In this document: positions 27,680-35,998 of the stretch, one piece after another | How the letters are laid out: every line of letters starts with the position of its first letter | Numbering within the stretch: position 1 is the first letter of the stretch | Assembly (NCBI GenBank): GCA_013298125.1 | Contig: JAAFJP010000018.1 | Location: forward strand, 1-64,000 | Reading direction: 5' to 3' | From: Cytophagales bacterium | GTDB lineage: Bacteria; Bacteroidota; Bacteroidia; Cytophagales; Spirosomataceae | DNA: 64,000 nucleotides | Program-made: the position numbers and the translations under genes | Notes under the pieces: model-generated | Told to the model about the DNA's origin: nothing | Seen by the model: only the letters and a program-made list of their open reading frames with translations | Databases searched by the model: none

Positions 27680-27801
27680 AGGTGTTTTTTTAGTTATTTG
27701 TTGTGCATTAATAGTTATTGGTCTTACTACCAAATTCAATTGATTGGGATAGTTTTTTGACTTAAAAACCCATTTCATATTTGATCAAAGTTCAAATACC
27801 C

Positions 27802-27880
27802 TTGACATCCCCCTGCCCCCTTCAAAGGGGGATTTACCATTAGTGCAAGTCCCCCTTTGAAGGGGGCAGGGGGATGTCAA
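27802..27880. repeat. REP-like palindrome with perfect 31-bp arms
   Basis: Bases 27802-27832 are an exact reverse complement of 27850-27880 (loop 17). The arms are C-rich then G-rich (TTGACATCCCCCTGCCCCC...). It lies in the E1 leader, so it would form a very stable RNA hairpin in that transcript. Confidence 0.9.
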
Positions 27881-27984
27881 AGGTGTAAGAAAACTTATAA
27901 ATAGCTGATTGACAGAAAGATAGTATTACTGATTACTCAAAAGCAACACACGCCATCACAATTCATTAACCCCCACCCCATCCC

Positions 27985-30393
27985 TTGGAAAACGATTTAC
28001 TCATAGACACAATTACCTTCACCAAAGAATCTGTTTTGGTTGATTATCATCTTGCTCGCATGAGTCGAGAATGTAGTATGTTGGTCAGGAAAGAGGTTTT
28101 TGCGGGACGTGCCAAGTTTGGTATTTATGGAGATGGCAAGGAAATTTGCCAAATTGCCCTCGCTCGTGCTATGCAAGCGGGCGATTTTGTTTCGGGATAT
28201 TACCGTGATCAAACCATCGTGGCGGCAGTGGGTAACTTGACTTGGACGCAATATTTCTCTCAACTATACGGACATCCTGACATCGAATTTGACCCTCATA
28301 CGGGTGGACGCACGATGAACAATCACCATGCAACCCGTTGGTTGGATGCGGATGGAAAATGGCTTGACCAAACCAAATTATACAATTCTATCGGAGGCGT
28401 TTCTTCAACGGCTGGGCAAATGCCTCGGGCAGTTGGAGCGGCTTATGCTTCAAAATTATATCGTCAATTGCCTGATTTACAGGAGGTTTCGGATAAATTT
28501 ACTCGTGGTGGAAACGAAGTTTGTTTCTCAACCATTGGTGATGCTTCTACCTCCGAGGGAATGTTTTTGGAATGTATCAATGCGGCTGGGGTTTTACAAA
28601 TTCCGTTGGTGATGTCGGTTTGGGATGATGGTTACGGAATTTCTGTTCCTTCCGAATTTCAGACCACCAAATCGTCTATTTCAAAAGTTCTTGCGGGTTT
28701 TCAACGCAATGAAGATGGTGAAGGTTTAGAGATTTTTGCCGTAAAAGCATGGGATTATGTCGGACTGATGGAAGCCTATCAAAAAGCGGCAGCCTTAGCC
28801 CGTGATTTTCATATTCCATCGTTGATTCACGTGGAGGAAGTTACTCAACAACAAGGACACTCGGCTTCTGGCTCGCATGAGCGTTATAAGTCGAGTGAGA
28901 GATTGCAATTTGAAATAGATTTTGATTGTAATACTAAATTCCGTGAGTGGATTCTTGAAGAAGGGTTTGCGACGGAAGAAGAATTACAATTGATTGATAA
29001 TGAATGTGTTAAAGCCGCTCGTATTGCTCAAAAAGAAGCATGGACAGCCTATATGGATTCGGTAAAACCTGAGCGTGAAGATGCCCTTTCGTTGATGTAT
29101 CAGGCGGCTTCGGAGAGTAAAAGTGGCGTAGAAATCAAAGCCATTGCCGAGGATTTACGTAAGGCAATTAACCCCATTCACCATGAAAACGTGGTGGCAG
29201 TTAGAAAGGTTTTAAGAGCATTACGTTTTGAAGAATCATCGACAAAACAAGGTTTAAAAGAATGGTTAGCCAAAACTGCCGAAAAGAATTTTAACCGTTT
29301 TGATTCATTTCAATACAGTAATTCAGACGAATCTCCGTTAAAAGTACAAGCCGTTGCTCCTCAGTACGATGGCACTTCACCAAGTGTGGACGGAAGGGAG
29401 ATTTTGAATAAAAACTTTGATTATTTATTCTCGACTGACCCACGAATTTTTATTTTGGGGGAAGATGTAGGAAAGATTGGTGACGTAAACCAAACCCTCG
29501 CAGGATTGCAAGAAAAACACGGAGATTTACGAATTACTGATACTGGAATTCGTGAAATGACCATCGTGGGGCAAGGCATTGGGGCGGCAATGCGTGGGCT
29601 TCGTCCTATCATCGAAATTCAATATTTAGACTATATTCTTTATCCTTTTGCTACGCTTTCGGACGATTTGGCTTGTCTGCATTACCGCACCGTGGGCGGA
29701 CAAAAAGCTCCTTTGATTATCCGTACTCGTGGGCATCGTTTGGAAGGAATATGGCACTCAGGCTCTCCAATGGCAGTTTTATTGGGCGGACTCCGAGGCA
29801 TACACCTATGCGTACCTCGCAACATGACACAGGCGGCGGGGATGTACAACACCCTCCTAAACTCAGACGACCCCGCTATTGTGATTGAGTGTTTGAATGG
29901 GTATCGTTTGAAGGAAAAATTACCAAACAACCTCCACGAAATGCGAGTGCCTTTGGGTATTCCAGAGGTAATTCGTGATGGGCGAGATGTTACGATTGTA
30001 ACATACGGTTCGATGTGCAGAATCGTGATGGAAGCCGCTCGTCAGTTGGAAGAAATTGATATTTCCGTAGAAGTAATTGACGTTCAAACACTTCTGCCTT
30101 TTGATGTTACGCACCGCATCGTGGAATCCATCAAAAAAACCAATCGAGTGATTTTTGCCGATGAAGATATGCCAGGCGGAGGTTCGGCGTATATGATGCA
30201 ACACGTTTTAGACGAGCAAAATGCCTATCGTTATTTAGACTCAAAACCCATCTGTCTGGCGGCAGTTCCTCACCGCCCAGCGTATAGTTCAGACGGTGAC
30301 TATTTCTCAAAACCCAACGCAGAGAACGTTTTTGATGCGGTTTATGCAATGATGGGCGAGTTTAATCCAGTGGCTTTTCCTAAGATTTATTAG
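27985..30393 (+). CDS. 2-oxo-acid dehydrogenase E1 component, fused alpha and beta subunits
   Basis: This 802-residue protein joins E1-alpha (about 1-400) and E1-beta (about 465-802). Alpha carries the thiamine-diphosphate motif GDASTSEGMF...DDGYG and GYYRDQT. Beta carries GEDVGKIGDVNQTLAGL, TDTGIREMTIVGQGIGAAM, IEIQYLDYILYP and the C-terminal transketolase domain (TIVTYGSMCRIVMEAA, DVQTLLPFD). It decarboxylates branched-chain or related 2-oxo acids, feeding a lipoyl E2; no E2 or E3 gene is nearby. The start is a TTG at 27985, since an in-frame stop lies 18 bases upstream and the next ATG is at codon ~26. Confidence 0.93.
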   Translation: MENDLLIDTITFTKESVLVDYHLARMSRECSMLVRKEVFAGRAKFGIYGDGKEICQIALARAMQAGDFVSGYYRDQTIVAAVGNLTWTQYFSQLYGHPDIEFDPHTGGRTMNNHHATRWLDADGKWLDQTKLYNSIGGVSSTAGQMPRAVGAAYASKLYRQLPDLQEVSDKFTRGGNEVCFSTIGDASTSEGMFLECINAAGVLQIPLVMSVWDDGYGISVPSEFQTTKSSISKVLAGFQRNEDGEGLEIFAVKAWDYVGLMEAYQKAAALARDFHIPSLIHVEEVTQQQGHSASGSHERYKSSERLQFEIDFDCNTKFREWILEEGFATEEELQLIDNECVKAARIAQKEAWTAYMDSVKPEREDALSLMYQAASESKSGVEIKAIAEDLRKAINPIHHENVVAVRKVLRALRFEESSTKQGLKEWLAKTAEKNFNRFDSFQYSNSDESPLKVQAVAPQYDGTSPSVDGREILNKNFDYLFSTDPRIFILGEDVGKIGDVNQTLAGLQEKHGDLRITDTGIREMTIVGQGIGAAMRGLRPIIEIQYLDYILYPFATLSDDLACLHYRTVGGQKAPLIIRTRGHRLEGIWHSGSPMAVLLGGLRGIHLCVPRNMTQAAGMYNTLLNSDDPAIVIECLNGYRLKEKLPNNLHEMRVPLGIPEVIRDGRDVTIVTYGSMCRIVMEAARQLEEIDISVEVIDVQTLLPFDVTHRIVESIKKTNRVIFADEDMPGGGSAYMMQHVLDEQNAYRYLDSKPICLAAVPHRPAYSSDGDYFSKPNAENVFDAVYAMMGEFNPVAFPKIY

Positions 30394-30400
30394 AGGGTTT

Positions 30401-30555
30401 TATGCGGTGCCAAATTGGCACCGCATAGCTAATATTAAGTACTCAATAACAACATTTTTAAGTATGCGGTCACAAATTGTGACCGCATAAAGTAGTCATA
30501 CGGAGCGTATGAGCAATAAATAGGGTATGCGGTTGCAATTTGCAACCGCATACCC
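30401..30555. repeat. Three evenly spaced palindromes, TATGCGGT...ACCGCATA
   Basis: Perfect palindromes lie at 30401-30427, 30463-30489 and 30523-30555, with matching cores 62 and 63 bases apart. Each reads TATGCGGT, two variable bases, CAAATTG (or its complement CAATTTG), the complementary two bases, then ACCGCATA. The variable pairs are GC, CA and TG. A smaller hairpin CATACG-GAG-CGTATG lies at 30497-30511. The array fills the gap between the E1 gene and the ORF6N gene. The CA version recurs inside the ORF6N coding sequence at 30768-30782. Confidence 0.92.
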
Positions 30556-30579
30556 TTTACCACTAATAAAAAGCAAATA

Positions 30580-31086
30580 ATGGAAATTACCCTAGTTCAG
30601 ACCAGAATTTATGAAGTAAGAGGACAGAAAGTGATGTTAGATTTTGACCTTGCGGAGTTGTACGAAGTTTTAACTAAAAACTTAAATCTTGCAGTAAAGA
30701 GAAATTCTAAAAGATTCCCAGAAGATTTTATGTTTCAACTAACAACAGAAGAATGGCAAACTATGTCGTCACAAATTGTGACCACATCAGAACAAACAAA
30801 GCGAAATATTACAAATACACCTTACGCTTTCACGGAACAAGGCTTGGTAATGTTAAGCGGTATTCTTAATTCAGATGTGGCTATTAATGTCAATATCAGC
30901 ATTATGAGAGCATTCGTGATGATGAGACAATATGCTTTGAATTACCAAGATTTAGCCACAAAAATCTCAGCCTTAGAACAGAATTATAACAAACAGTTTG
31001 CTGACGTATATGAGGCATTGGATTATCTCACTAATGAAAAAGCCATCGAAGATAATAGACCTGCAATAGGTTTTTTGAAGGAATAA
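30580..31086 (+). CDS. ORF6N-domain (KilA-N-like) putative DNA-binding protein
   Basis: This 168-residue protein has an ORF6N domain over residues ~5-95: RIYEVRGQKVMLDFDLAELYEV, LNLAVKRNSKRFPEDFMFQLT, YAFTEQGLVMLSGILNSDVAI. A helical C-terminal segment (about 100-155) may mediate oligomerisation. ORF6N domains come from phage and are thought to bind DNA. Codons 63-69 (SSQIVTT) include a 15-bp perfect palindrome equal to the core of the second upstream palindrome; with outer bases it spans 25 bp with one mismatch. It lies next to a toxin-antitoxin-like pair and restriction-modification genes, suggesting an accessory island. Confidence 0.88.
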   Translation: MEITLVQTRIYEVRGQKVMLDFDLAELYEVLTKNLNLAVKRNSKRFPEDFMFQLTTEEWQTMSSQIVTTSEQTKRNITNTPYAFTEQGLVMLSGILNSDVAINVNISIMRAFVMMRQYALNYQDLATKISALEQNYNKQFADVYEALDYLTNEKAIEDNRPAIGFLKE

Positions 31087-31173
31087 TTTGAAAAAGTACG
31101 TAGAAAAAAGTTAAATTCGTAAAATCAGTAATTCAATTATTGTAACTCAAAAACTTTATTCAGAAAAAAAAAC

Positions 31174-31407
31174 ATGGTACTAACAGAAAAAAATATAGAT
31201 TTTTTAGAAAATCAAATTCCAGAATTGGCTGAATTGGCTTTGCAACAAGCCTACTGGCAAACCCTTTCCTCTGGAAATTCAGTAACTGTTTTAGAAGATA
31301 ACGAAATCGTTGAAATCTCCCCCGAAGGTAATAGAAAGGTCATTAAAACCCTCCTCAGACACGAAAATAAAGTAACTCAAAAACACTACACTATTCATCA
31401 TAAATAA
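31174..31407 (+). CDS. Small protein upstream of a zeta-like toxin (candidate antitoxin)
   Basis: This 77-residue acidic protein (MVLTEKNIDFLENQIPELAEL...) has no recognisable domain. Its stop overlaps the start of the zeta-like kinase (TAATG), typical of translational coupling in toxin-antitoxin operons where the antitoxin comes first. The antitoxin role is inferred from position and size only. Confidence 0.7.
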   Translation: MVLTEKNIDFLENQIPELAELALQQAYWQTLSSGNSVTVLEDNEIVEISPEGNRKVIKTLLRHENKVTQKHYTIHHK

Positions 31408-32135
31408 TGAGTTATCAGCCTCGAATGAGAATGTTTGCAGGACCAAATGGCTCTGGCAAAAGTACCATAAAATCAGTTATTGACGATTCTCTGTTGGGAT
31501 TCTACATCAATCCCGATGAAATTGAGAAAGAACTCATAGAAAAAGGTTTTTATGACCTTCAATTTCTTCCATTTCCTGTAAGTAATCTCGAAATTCTTGA
31601 TTTTTTTCAAAAGTCTGGGCTTTCTCCTAAACTTGCCTATGACCTTAATCTTGATAATATTCAAGTTGAAAACAAAACGCTCCGTTTTCCTAAAATCATC
31701 ATCAACTCTTATCTGAGTGCCATTTTAGCGGATTTTTTACGTCATAAATTCCTTGAAAATAGGTTGAGTTTTACCTTTGAAACGGTAATGTCTTCGCCTG
31801 ATAAGGTTGCATTACTTGCCAAGGCTCAATCTTTGGGATTTAGAACGTATTTGTATTATGTATCAACAGAAGACCCTCAAATCAATATTGCACGTGTAGC
31901 AAATCGGGTGCATTTAGGAGGGCATAATGTACCACAAGACAAAATCATTACAAGATATTATCGTTCATTAGATTTACTCCTTGAAGCCATCAAAAATAGT
32001 AATCGAGCCTATTTGTTTGATAATTCTGGCAAATCAAAACGCTTTGTTGCTGAAATAAACGAAGGACAATCAATTGATATTCAGATAGATAGCCTTCCAG
32101 AATGGTTTGTGAAATATGTAATTGAGAAAATTTAG
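31407..32135 (+). CDS. Zeta-toxin-like P-loop kinase
   Basis: This 242-residue protein has a Walker A motif GPNGSGKST (residues 12-20) and INPDEIEKELIEKG. A LSFTFETVMSSPDK segment is typical of the zeta toxin/AAA kinase superfamily, and RVANRVHLGGHNVP is the substrate-side Arg motif. Zeta toxins phosphorylate UDP-N-acetylglucosamine; many stand-alone relatives have unknown substrates. It is coupled to a small upstream gene. The lack of a known epsilon antitoxin leaves open that it is a non-toxic kinase. Confidence 0.85.
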   Translation: MSYQPRMRMFAGPNGSGKSTIKSVIDDSLLGFYINPDEIEKELIEKGFYDLQFLPFPVSNLEILDFFQKSGLSPKLAYDLNLDNIQVENKTLRFPKIIINSYLSAILADFLRHKFLENRLSFTFETVMSSPDKVALLAKAQSLGFRTYLYYVSTEDPQINIARVANRVHLGGHNVPQDKIITRYYRSLDLLLEAIKNSNRAYLFDNSGKSKRFVAEINEGQSIDIQIDSLPEWFVKYVIEKI

Positions 32136-32229
32136 CTATAAAATTATTGCGACAAAATTTCCTTCACTATCATTTGCCCAAACCCCATACATTTCCTTTC
32201 TTTGTAATTCAATCATAATTCACAAAAAA

Positions 32230-32516
32230 ATGAAATTACTCTACTCAATTATTGCCTTCTGTTTATTGATTAACTACACTACATTTTCGCAAAGCATTTC
32301 TTCTAATGCTCCTTTGTGTGGCAATGCTAATTTGACTTTGGAACTCTCCGCTACCGGCGGCAGCACCTACGCATGGAAAGAACCTAACAGCTCTTTACCT
32401 CCACCCAACAAAAACCCAGCATCAAAAACGTAAACTACCGAAATAGAGGGGTTTATACCGTTACGATTGATAATAAAACCACGCTTACGACGGATGTGAA
32501 TATAATCGGGTTTTAA
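32230..32516 (+). pseudogene. 5' fragment of a T9SS cargo gene, frameshifted
   Basis: The ATG at 32230 opens a secreted protein with a signal peptide (LLINYTTFSQ) and a PKD/Ig-like start (LTLELSATGGSTYAWKEP). The frame stops at 32433. A neighbouring frame, starting around 32402, continues the expected Ig-like sequence (PSIKNVNYRNRGVYTVTIDN...) to a stop at 32516, so a frameshift near 32395-32412 is likely. The C-terminal part of a similar protein resumes at about 34651, beyond the restriction-modification genes. It probably represents one gene split by that insertion. Confidence 0.7.
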
Positions 32517-32568
32517 ATCTTCAACAAAAACGGCTAACTTAGCAAATAAACAAAATACCCTCAGATTA

Positions 32569-33333
32569 ATGGAAAATAAATATGTCAATTTCATTTCAGA
32601 TGAACATTTGCTCAAATGCGTTGCTAATCTTCATAAAGCCTATTTGAAAGCAAAAAATAATGTAAGCAAGAAGTCATTTTACACCAATAAAGTTGATACA
32701 CTCAAACTTACATTCGATTCAAAGTTTAATGATATTGACGAAGAAAGTCTTATCCAATCTGAAATTTTACGTCAAATTGATAAATCTATCAATAATTCAA
32801 TCGGGACTTTTCATGAACAAATATTGGGTGGGATTAAGGGATATGAAGTGGGTGTTTTAAGTGGATATGATGTGAAGGCTACTGATGATAGTTTGTTTGC
32901 GGATATTAAAAATAAGCATAATACCATGAACAGTAGTTCATCGGAAAGTCTTTTTCAAAAACTCGCTGATTATGCTGATAGACACAAAAAAGCAAAATGT
33001 TATTGGGTTCAAATTTTAGCAAAAAATAGCTTTAATGAACTTTGGAGTGGAGAAATCAATGGTAGAGAATACAGTCATAGCCGAGTTTATAAAATATCAG
33101 GAGACCAATTTTATGCTTTACTTTCAGGTCAAGATGATGCTTTATTTCAATTGTACAAAGCATTACCTGTTGCTATAAAAGATTATCTTGATTCAATTGA
33201 AAAAAATAAAGATGTCATTGAAAATTCAGCATTAGATGAGATTAAGGCTGAAACAATGACATCTGGAAAAGGGATTTTAGACCAAATTACGTTTGAGAAT
33301 TATCCGTATTATTTAGGATTTAAAAATCTGTAA
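32569..33333 (+). CDS. Eco47II-family type II restriction endonuclease
   Basis: This 254-residue protein resembles Eco47II-family endonucleases. The region GYDVKATDDSLFADIKNKHNTMNSSSSES contains an (E/D)-x-K-like nuclease core, and the KNKHNTMNSSS segment is family-typical. It is followed by YWVQILAKNS. Eco47II cuts GGNCC-type sites; the specificity here is not proven. It is convergent with, and overlaps by 25 bases, the C5-methyltransferase gene, completing a restriction-modification pair. Confidence 0.82.
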   Translation: MENKYVNFISDEHLLKCVANLHKAYLKAKNNVSKKSFYTNKVDTLKLTFDSKFNDIDEESLIQSEILRQIDKSINNSIGTFHEQILGGIKGYEVGVLSGYDVKATDDSLFADIKNKHNTMNSSSSESLFQKLADYADRHKKAKCYWVQILAKNSFNELWSGEINGREYSHSRVYKISGDQFYALLSGQDDALFQLYKALPVAIKDYLDSIEKNKDVIENSALDEIKAETMTSGKGILDQITFENYPYYLGFKNL

Positions 33334-34556
33334 TATTGATTTAAGAACTTTACTATTGAATATCCTACTTCTCTACCCAAGTTAACAGGCACGGCATTTC
33401 CAATTTGTTTATATTGCTGTGAAGCTGAACCTGCAAATTGCCAATCATCAGGAAAAGTTTGAATACGAGCATACTCACGAACAGTAAAAGGTCTTGTCTC
33501 GTCTGGATGACACCTTTCTGTTTGTTTTTGTGCAGGGCTACACGTAAGCGTTAAGCAAGGCTCATCCCAGCCAATTCTACGAGCCATTCCTGTTTTACCT
33601 CCGCCTAAATAAAAACTTCCACCCATAAATTCTTTTTGAACATCCAGAGGCAAATCACGCCAATATCCTTTTGGTGGTACTAAATCTAAAACTTCAACCT
33701 TACTTTTAGGATATTTTGCTCCTACTGATTTTGGTACATCACAATCGAATAATTCCCCCTTTTTTAAGGCATCGCTTAAATTATAGATTTTCTTATAAGG
33801 TTTAGGATATTCAAAATCAACATAAATGTCTTTTCTAATACCAACTAAGATTAACCTTTCTCTTTTTTGAGGAACTTTATAATTAATGGCTTTTAAAACT
33901 TGGAATGGAACAACATTATAACCAATTTCATCTAAAATAGAAATCATACCCTCTAAGGTTTTTCCATTTTCATGACTTAAAAGTCCACGGACATTTTCAC
34001 CAATACAAATAGGAGGATTTACTTCATTAACAACTCTGGCAAATTCGTAAAATAATGTTCCTCTCGCATCCGCTAAACCCAGTTTTTTACCTGCATAGCT
34101 GAATGCTTGACACGGAAACCCACCCGTTACAACATCAATTTTATTATGATATTCCGAAAAATCAAAGTCTTTTATATCACCCTCTAATACTTTCCAATTG
34201 GGGCGATTTTTGCGTAAAGTTTCACAAGCCCATTTGTCAATTTCATTTAAGGCTGCACATTTTAATCCCGCTTGTTCCATACCAACAGCTAACCCTCCTG
34301 CACCTGCAAATAACTCTAAAACAGAATATTCATTTTCAGGTTCAGCAATATTTTTAGTTTGGTCTTCATCTACATTTTGAGTGAAAAAATTAGCAAATAA
34401 AGTTTCAACCTCATCTCGTCTATACAAACGATAATTGCTCATAGGTTCACGAACAGCGGTAAATTTACCTTCTCTATCCCATCTCCTTAAAGTTTCTTTA
34501 CTTTTTCCTATTAAATCAGAAGCCTCTGAAAGTGTCAAATATTCAACCATAACCAT
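33309..34556 (-). CDS. DNA cytosine-C5 methyltransferase with N-terminal MerR-type HTH
   Basis: This 415-residue protein has C5-methyltransferase motifs I (LELFAGAGGLAVGMEQAG), IV (GGFPCQAFSYAGK, catalytic C149), VI (ENVRGL), VIII (QKRERL) and X (QIGNAVPVNLG). The first ~55 residues form a helix-turn-helix of excisionase/MerR type (LTLSEASDLIGKSKETLRRWDREGK...YRLYRRDEV). Fused HTH domains in such enzymes often repress their own promoter. An inverted repeat at 34551-34580, overlapping the start, is a candidate operator. It protects host DNA from the adjacent endonuclease. Confidence 0.93.
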   Translation of the reverse strand: MVMVEYLTLSEASDLIGKSKETLRRWDREGKFTAVREPMSNYRLYRRDEVETLFANFFTQNVDEDQTKNIAEPENEYSVLELFAGAGGLAVGMEQAGLKCAALNEIDKWACETLRKNRPNWKVLEGDIKDFDFSEYHNKIDVVTGGFPCQAFSYAGKKLGLADARGTLFYEFARVVNEVNPPICIGENVRGLLSHENGKTLEGMISILDEIGYNVVPFQVLKAINYKVPQKRERLILVGIRKDIYVDFEYPKPYKKIYNLSDALKKGELFDCDVPKSVGAKYPKSKVEVLDLVPPKGYWRDLPLDVQKEFMGGSFYLGGGKTGMARRIGWDEPCLTLTCSPAQKQTERCHPDETRPFTVREYARIQTFPDDWQFAGSASQQYKQIGNAVPVNLGREVGYSIVKFLNQYYRFLNPK

Positions 34557-34650
34557 ATTGTTTAACCTTATACAATGGTTACAAATTTACATATTGTGAC
34601 TATTCACTACAAGGTATTTTGTAAAAATATTTTGTGGATAACTTTTATTT

Positions 34651-35213
34651 ACAGAAAGCCAAGCGTGAAGCTAAAATCCTTAGCCAATATCATTCCCACC
34701 GCCACCCTCACAGGAGACAAAAAGATTGATTACGACACCGAAACCAAACTCTCCATCAACCTAACTTCTCACGCCCCGTGGACGTTCAAACTATCAGATG
34801 GCAAAGAATATACCGCCACAAAATCACCTTTTGAAGTATCTGTAAAACCTTTATCCACAACGACTTACAGTGTAACGGAAGTCAAAAATATTTGTGGAAC
34901 GGGTACAGTTTCTGGGTCGGCAAAAATTGAGATTATTATCCTTTCGGCGGAGGAAGAAAGGGAATTAAACGTAGAAGTTTTCCCGATGCCAAGTTCAGAG
35001 ATTTGTCATTGGAAAATCGAAACACCACAAGCCACCACTGCCTCCGTACAGATGTATGATGTCTTGGGCGTAACGCAATACTCGCAAGCCCCAAACACCC
35101 GTACACAAACCCACACAGGCACAATCGACCTCACAAACATAAAGGCAGGAACATACTTCTTGAAACTCCAAGCGGGGGAAAAAAGTGTGGTGAGGAAGGT
35201 GGTAAAGTATTGA
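34651..35213 (+). pseudogene. 3' fragment of a T9SS cargo gene with sorting domain
   Basis: The coding-like part starts about 34651 (KPSVKLKSLANI...) and has no signal peptide; upstream codons to 34575 look non-coding. It contains an Ig-like domain (TLTGDKKIDYDTETKLSINLTS..., TTYSVTEVKNICGTG) and a C-terminal type A T9SS sorting domain (VEVFPMPSSE..., YFLKLQAGEKSVVRKVVKY). It closely resembles the end of the M64 peptidase at 41066. It is most likely the displaced 3' half of the gene beginning at 32230. Confidence 0.7.
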
Positions 35214-35225
35214 TTTTAAGCCCTT

Positions 35226-35264
35226 TTAACTTCCCGAAAGTTCTTTTTACTTTCGGGAAGTTAA
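35226..35264. terminator. Terminator after the T9SS fragment
   Basis: TTAACTTCCCGAAAG (35226-35240) pairs exactly with CTTTCGGGAAGTTAA (35250-35264), a 15-bp stem with a 9-base loop. Short T-rich flanks lie on both sides. Confidence 0.75.
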
Positions 35265-35359
35265 CCACTTATTCATTTTAGGGAAAAGTTGAAAACTATT
35301 TAATTAACAATGTACTAATTTCTGAATCTAAGCTCTTTTTTCTATGTAATCTATCTTAT

Positions 35360-35998
35360 CTATGTGGTTGCAAGGTGTTCTGGCAAAGGAATATTCACAC
35401 TCAATTCATCCGCAATGGGTGTAAGCCTTTTGCTTGGAATCGGTATCAATCCTGACCAAATCGGTAAGCCTTGGTCTTCTTCTTCATCCACGGGCATTCC
35501 TGAACGTACTTTTGCCGAAGCCTCTACAATATCAAAAACCAAAAGCATCGTTTTATTTACTTCTTTCTCCTTCATTGGGCGTAAATAATCCCAACTATTA
35601 GGTACGATTTTCTCTGTTAATTCCTTGAAAAACAAGGCTTTTGCTTCAAAATCATCAATTTTTGTAGCGTTTGAAAATATCACTACTGAACGATAATTGA
35701 CAGAATGATTAAAGGCTGACTTCGCCACTACCAAATCATCCGTCAGCATTACCGAAATACAAACGGGTATTCCTTTCTCAATCTCTCTCAAAAAATGACT
35801 CCCTACTGAGCCATGAATGTATAGTTTATTTTCCTTCCGAACAAAAGCCGTAGGGATACTAAATGGTTGATTATCAACGGAATAACTAACTGTACAAAAC
35901 AAAGCATCGTCCAAAATCGGGAATACTACGGCTTCATCATAGCTCATACGCTGATTGGCGTAACGGCTGGGGGTGGTGCGGGGTGTTTTTTCTAACAT
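35360..35998 (-). CDS. Pyridoxamine 5'-phosphate oxidase-like FMN-binding protein
   Basis: This 212-residue protein has a split-barrel flavin-binding fold. Typical blocks are LFCTVSYSVDNQPFSIPTAFVRKENKLYIHGSVGSHFLREI, VCISVMLTDDLVVAKSAFNHSVNYRSVVIFSNA and LRPMKEKEV. It resembles the nitroimidazole-resistance/PNPOx-like group, whose substrates are mostly unknown. Its start overlaps the stop of the GNAT gene by one base. The divergent MocR-type regulator probably controls both. Confidence 0.9.
   Translation of the reverse strand: MLEKTPRTTPSRYANQRMSYDEAVVFPILDDALFCTVSYSVDNQPFSIPTAFVRKENKLYIHGSVGSHFLREIEKGIPVCISVMLTDDLVVAKSAFNHSVNYRSVVIFSNATKIDDFEAKALFFKELTEKIVPNSWDYLRPMKEKEVNKTMLLVFDIVEASAKVRSGMPVDEEEDQGLPIWSGLIPIPSKRLTPIADELSVNIPLPEHLATT

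Noticed and set aside
30401-30427. Rho-independent terminator for the E1 gene
   Set aside because: The palindrome lacks a T tract on either side and belongs to the evenly spaced set upstream of the ORF6N gene.
30401-30555. CRISPR-like pattern: three 27-bp repeats with 35-36 bp spacers
   Set aside because: The repeats are full palindromes that differ at internal positions, there are only three, and no cas gene is near. The link with the ORF6N coding sequence explains them better.
34575-34650. ATG at 34575 as the true start of the T9SS-domain protein
   Set aside because: There is no signal peptide, which a T9SS cargo needs, and the first ~25 codons look like spacer sequence. The piece is better read as a displaced 3' end.
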